A DNA stretch of 8,078 bases from an uncultured Rickettsiales bacterium. Lineage in GTDB: Bacteria; Pseudomonadota; Alphaproteobacteria; Rickettsiales; UBA998. The notes beneath the pieces were generated by a model. The model was given only the letters and a program-made list of their open reading frames with translations, did not search any database and had not been told where the DNA came from. Position numbers and translations under genes: made by a program. Location of the stretch: assembly GCA_937982385.1 (NCBI GenBank), contig CALJMC010000129.1:1-8078 (forward strand), read 5' to 3'. Numbering within the stretch: the first letter of the stretch is position 1; each line of letters starts with the position of its first letter. This document shows, in pieces, positions 5,661 to 8,078 of this stretch.

Positions 5661-7619
5661 CTATCTCTGTTCATCATCATTGGCGGCTTTGGGTGCTTCT
5701 TCGATATCTGCTTCGGGGAGTGGGGTCGTGTCACCCGCCATTTTAACGCGGGATTCTGGGAATCTTATATAAATGCGGCAGATGCGGTTGGAGGAGGTCT
5801 TTACTTCCATCACGCCCTGATAGAGCGAGACTAGCATGCGGGTGAGTGCCAAATTGATGCCCTCGGAGCGAATGAGGAGCGGGGCTTCTTTCTCATGAAT
5901 ATCAAGCAAATTGAAGAATTTGGCATTGGGTTCTATGTCTTCGGAATCAGCCGAACGCATATTATATTTCAGCATAAATACATATTCTTGCTCGTTGCTG
6001 TCATTGATCTCAACACTTGATTCAAGCAACATTGAGCTGCCATCAGCAATTTGGTAGGCGGCACCTGTCAGCAGGTTGAGCAAAATTTGGTGCAGACGGT
6101 TTTCATCAATGAAGAGCGGTGGCAAATTATCATCTTGGCGGAGCTTCACATCAATATGGCGATGTTGTGGCTGTTCCAAGAAGGTGCGCAGCGATTTGTG
6201 AATGACGAAGCTGACATTGACCGATTTTTCATAGACGATAAACACGCCTTGCTCTAGCTCGGCGATGGATTGGATGTCGAGAATCATCTGCCCAAGCTGA
6301 CGCGAGCTCTTATGGATGTCGCTTGCCTGCTGGATATAGGCTTCGTTGCGAATAGGACCAAAATGCTGATCTTTAATGGTCTCAGCGTGCTCGCGTATGA
6401 AGTCGATAGGCTTGTTGAGCTCATCTGACATGGCCACGAGGAATTGCGTGCGGACTTTGTTCATGAGCTGTGCGTTTTCTTTAATACGACGCAAATAGGT
6501 GTTTTTAACGAGCAGTTCATCGGCGGTGCGTTGACGCTCACTGACATAGCGCCCGAGTTTTTTAATGTGGGCGGCGAGTTGTTCAATTTCTTTAGGTGCA
6601 TTTTCTACGGTGCCAGTGAAGGCGCGCTGCCCACGTATCAAGCGCTGTGTTTCAACAGAGAGTAGCTCGACAGGACGAATGATGCGAACTTTCACGATCC
6701 ATAGTACGAAGAGCAGGAGCAGGCAGAGGATTGCCATTTCAACGAGGCGTGGCAGCAGCAATGTGAAGAGTTGTTTGGAGCTGGTTTGCGCATCATAAGC
6801 GATGAGAATAATATAGGGGAATTTTGATGATGTCTCATAGAGTGCGTGTTTTTCATCTTGTTTGAAAAGATTGGACTTCGACAAAACGCCTGAAGGTTTT
6901 TTGTCGAAATCAATTTCCGTGAGGCTCTCGAACGGAAGAATATTGGTGTCGAGCCCGTCATGATCTGCGCTTGCCATGGTTGCGAGCGGTACCAGGGTTT
7001 TGCTCAAAATCGCATAGCTGATGCCTGAGTCTTGGATTTTGTCTTTAATATTATTCATGAGGCGGTCGATACTCATATAGACAACGAGTGATCCGAGATA
7101 TTTTCCGCCGATATTCGTGATGCCCATACTCACAGGCAACACCCATTTTTCGGATACGCGGCTAATGACGGGACGTCCAATTTGTGGCTGCCATGTTTGA
7201 ATGAGTGATTTTTTGGTGAAATCGCGGTCATCTACAGGAATGGGCTTCGTCAACAAGCCGCGATGACTACTAATGGTGAGGGCTTGAGAGTTATCAATCC
7301 AGCCAAAGATGTTTTGGTCTTTGTCGCCATCATCAAAGGAACGTAGCAAGCGGGAAACATGGGCGAGGTCTGCAGTGTCGATCTGACTGACTTGACGACC
7401 CAGTGATTCGAGCAGGTAGGAACTATTTTTGATTTCAACAATGAGCTCGCGGTCAATACGAATTGCCTCATTCTCCAGCTTGTTGAGGACGCGCTCGGCA
7501 TGGCTCTCATAGGTGCCATAGGCGACCCATACAGATGCAATGATGAGCAGCACAAACATGAGGCTTGCGAACAACATAAAGTCGCGTGAGAGTGAAGATT
7601 GAATTCGAATCGGTTTCAT
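5661..7619 (-). CDS. Membrane sensor histidine-kinase-like protein, probable pseudokinase
   Basis: A 652-residue protein. TM1 lies at about 14-34; a periplasmic PDC/Cache-like sensor follows (FGWID at 105-109, DDRDF at 130-134, WVLPVSMGI at 159-167, GGKYLGSLVVYMSIDRL at 171-187). TM2 is at about 292-311, then a HAMP-like linker and coiled coil (310-390). A HisKA-like region starts at FLVAMSDELNKP (393-404), where the usual SHELRTP histidine is Asp399. A degraded HATPase region follows: DENRLHQILLNLLTGAA (505-521) has Gly519 where the N-box Asn belongs, no DxGxG motif occurs near 552-564, and the second glycine box is reduced to SEGINLALTRMLV. The tail is acidic and disordered. By analogy with non-canonical kinases such as Caulobacter DivL (Tyr for His), it probably signals through protein contacts. 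ATG at 7619 is preferred to TTG at 7628. No response regulator adjoins it. Confidence 0.88.
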   Translation of the reverse strand: MKPIRIQSSLSRDFMLFASLMFVLLIIASVWVAYGTYESHAERVLNKLENEAIRIDRELIVEIKNSSYLLESLGRQVSQIDTADLAHVSRLLRSFDDGDKDQNIFGWIDNSQALTISSHRGLLTKPIPVDDRDFTKKSLIQTWQPQIGRPVISRVSEKWVLPVSMGITNIGGKYLGSLVVYMSIDRLMNNIKDKIQDSGISYAILSKTLVPLATMASADHDGLDTNILPFESLTEIDFDKKPSGVLSKSNLFKQDEKHALYETSSKFPYIILIAYDAQTSSKQLFTLLLPRLVEMAILCLLLLFVLWIVKVRIIRPVELLSVETQRLIRGQRAFTGTVENAPKEIEQLAAHIKKLGRYVSERQRTADELLVKNTYLRRIKENAQLMNKVRTQFLVAMSDELNKPIDFIREHAETIKDQHFGPIRNEAYIQQASDIHKSSRQLGQMILDIQSIAELEQGVFIVYEKSVNVSFVIHKSLRTFLEQPQHRHIDVKLRQDDNLPPLFIDENRLHQILLNLLTGAAYQIADGSSMLLESSVEINDSNEQEYVFMLKYNMRSADSEDIEPNAKFFNLLDIHEKEAPLLIRSEGINLALTRMLVSLYQGVMEVKTSSNRICRIYIRFPESRVKMAGDTTPLPEADIEEAPKAANDDEQR

Positions 7620-7698
7620 ATGTGCCAAGAGCCTTGATTTTGAACATCTCAGATGCCCATAGTTTACGTGTTTTACCTGCGGGTTGCAAATAAAAGCC

Positions 7699-7716
7699 TT
7701 GGCAGAATAGCGCCAA
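7699..7716. promoter_or_regulatory. TTGGC-N8-GCCAA dyad in the divergent intergenic region
   Basis: TTGGC (7699-7703) and GCCAA (7712-7716) form a 5-bp dyad in the 156-base gap between the divergent kinase-like and glycosyltransferase genes, with flanking AAAAGC on both sides. It could be an operator for either gene; no clear -35/-10 pair was recognised on either strand, so the call is weak. Confidence 0.25.
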
Positions 7717-7775
7717 AAGCTTTATATCAGGTTAACAAAAGTGGTATTTCGTCAATTATTTTGTGTTAAATTATT

Positions 7776-8078
7776 ATGGTTAAACTATGTAATATGATGT
7801 TGGGCAAGGGCCTTGGTGGCATTGAACAATGCGCCATAGACTATGCTGAAGCCTTGCTTCTGCAAGGGCATGAGGTGATGACCATCATCCACCCAGAGGC
7901 AAAAATTCGCACTATTTTGGATGAGAAAGAACTTTCTTATGAGGTGCTGTCGAATCATGGCTGGTGGGATATATTTGCCCATTTTAAGCTAAGAAAACTC
8001 GTGCAATCTGCCAAACCTGACATGATGCTGACCCATGGTAACCGTGCGGCAGGTTTTGCAGCACGTACGTTAAAGGGG
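7776..8078 (+). CDS. Glycosyltransferase, GT-B fold (family 4-like), N-terminal part, truncated by window end
   Basis: An open frame of 101 codons runs to the window edge without a stop. It begins MVKLCNMMLGKGLGGIEQ, where GLGGIEQ is the glycine-rich nucleotide-fold loop typical of the acceptor-side domain of family 4 glycosyltransferases. Next come helix IDYAEALLLQGHEV and strand MTIIHPE, then LRKLVQSAKPDMMLTHGNRAAGFAA, matching the family pattern in which 'KPD-hydrophobic-H' precedes the second Rossmann helix. These enzymes transfer sugars from nucleotide-sugars onto lipid or polysaccharide acceptors at the inner membrane face, often for LPS or capsule. The donor-binding domain (EX7E) would lie outside the window, so substrate cannot be judged. 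An in-frame TAA at 7767-7769 excludes an earlier start; the ribosome-binding site is weak, so ATG at 7794 is an alternative. Confidence 0.85.
   Translation, partial: MVKLCNMMLGKGLGGIEQCAIDYAEALLLQGHEVMTIIHPEAKIRTILDEKELSYEVLSNHGWWDIFAHFKLRKLVQSAKPDMMLTHGNRAAGFAARTLKG

Noticed and set aside
7785..7982. Minus-strand 65-codon open frame
   Set aside because: Antisense to the glycosyltransferase N-terminus, which has family motifs and stays open to the window end.

Overview
The window looks like a chromosomal segment of a moderate-GC Gram-negative bacterium, probably an alphaproteobacterium. This is inferred from the adjacent hisF-hisE pair, a periplasmic alpha-carbonic anhydrase with a signal peptide, and a sensor-kinase-like protein whose dimerisation region reads like alphaproteobacterial HisKA proteins. 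No phylogenetic computation was possible. No rRNA, tRNA, CRISPR array or transposase was found.

Layout. (1) Positions 1-1714, all on the minus strand: a small polymorphic-toxin-like locus. Reading 5'->3' there is a toxin gene broken by one extra base in an A8 run, then an intact 85-aa zinc-ribbon-like protein (putative immunity), then a start-less fragment of the same toxin C-terminus, then a second 85-aa paralogue. The two toxin C-termini share a 106-bp perfect DNA repeat, while the two small proteins have diverged to about 68% identity. (2) Positions 1764-2859, plus strand: hisF and hisE, of histidine biosynthesis. (3) Positions 2974-3711: a secreted alpha-type carbonic anhydrase, closed by a strong intrinsic terminator. 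(4) Positions 3781-4155: a HIT-family (HinT-like) protein. (5) Positions 4244-5657: a two-gene unit made of a J-domain protein with a C-terminal membrane segment and a small protein with two hydrophobic segments, behind a candidate extended -10 promoter. (6) Positions 5661-7619, minus strand, ending three bases from the preceding gene: a membrane-bound sensor histidine-kinase-like protein that has lost the phosphoacceptor His, the N-box Asn and recognisable glycine boxes, so it is probably a pseudokinase. (7) From 7776 to the end, plus strand: the first 101 codons of a family-4-like (GT-B) glycosyltransferase, cut by the window edge.

The housekeeping genes (hisF, hisE, HIT, carbonic anhydrase) are ordinary. 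The unusual material is the duplicated and decayed toxin/immunity array beside hisF, the unassigned J-domain/membrane protein pair, and the degenerate kinase facing it tail to tail. Any functional link between the last two is inference from position only.
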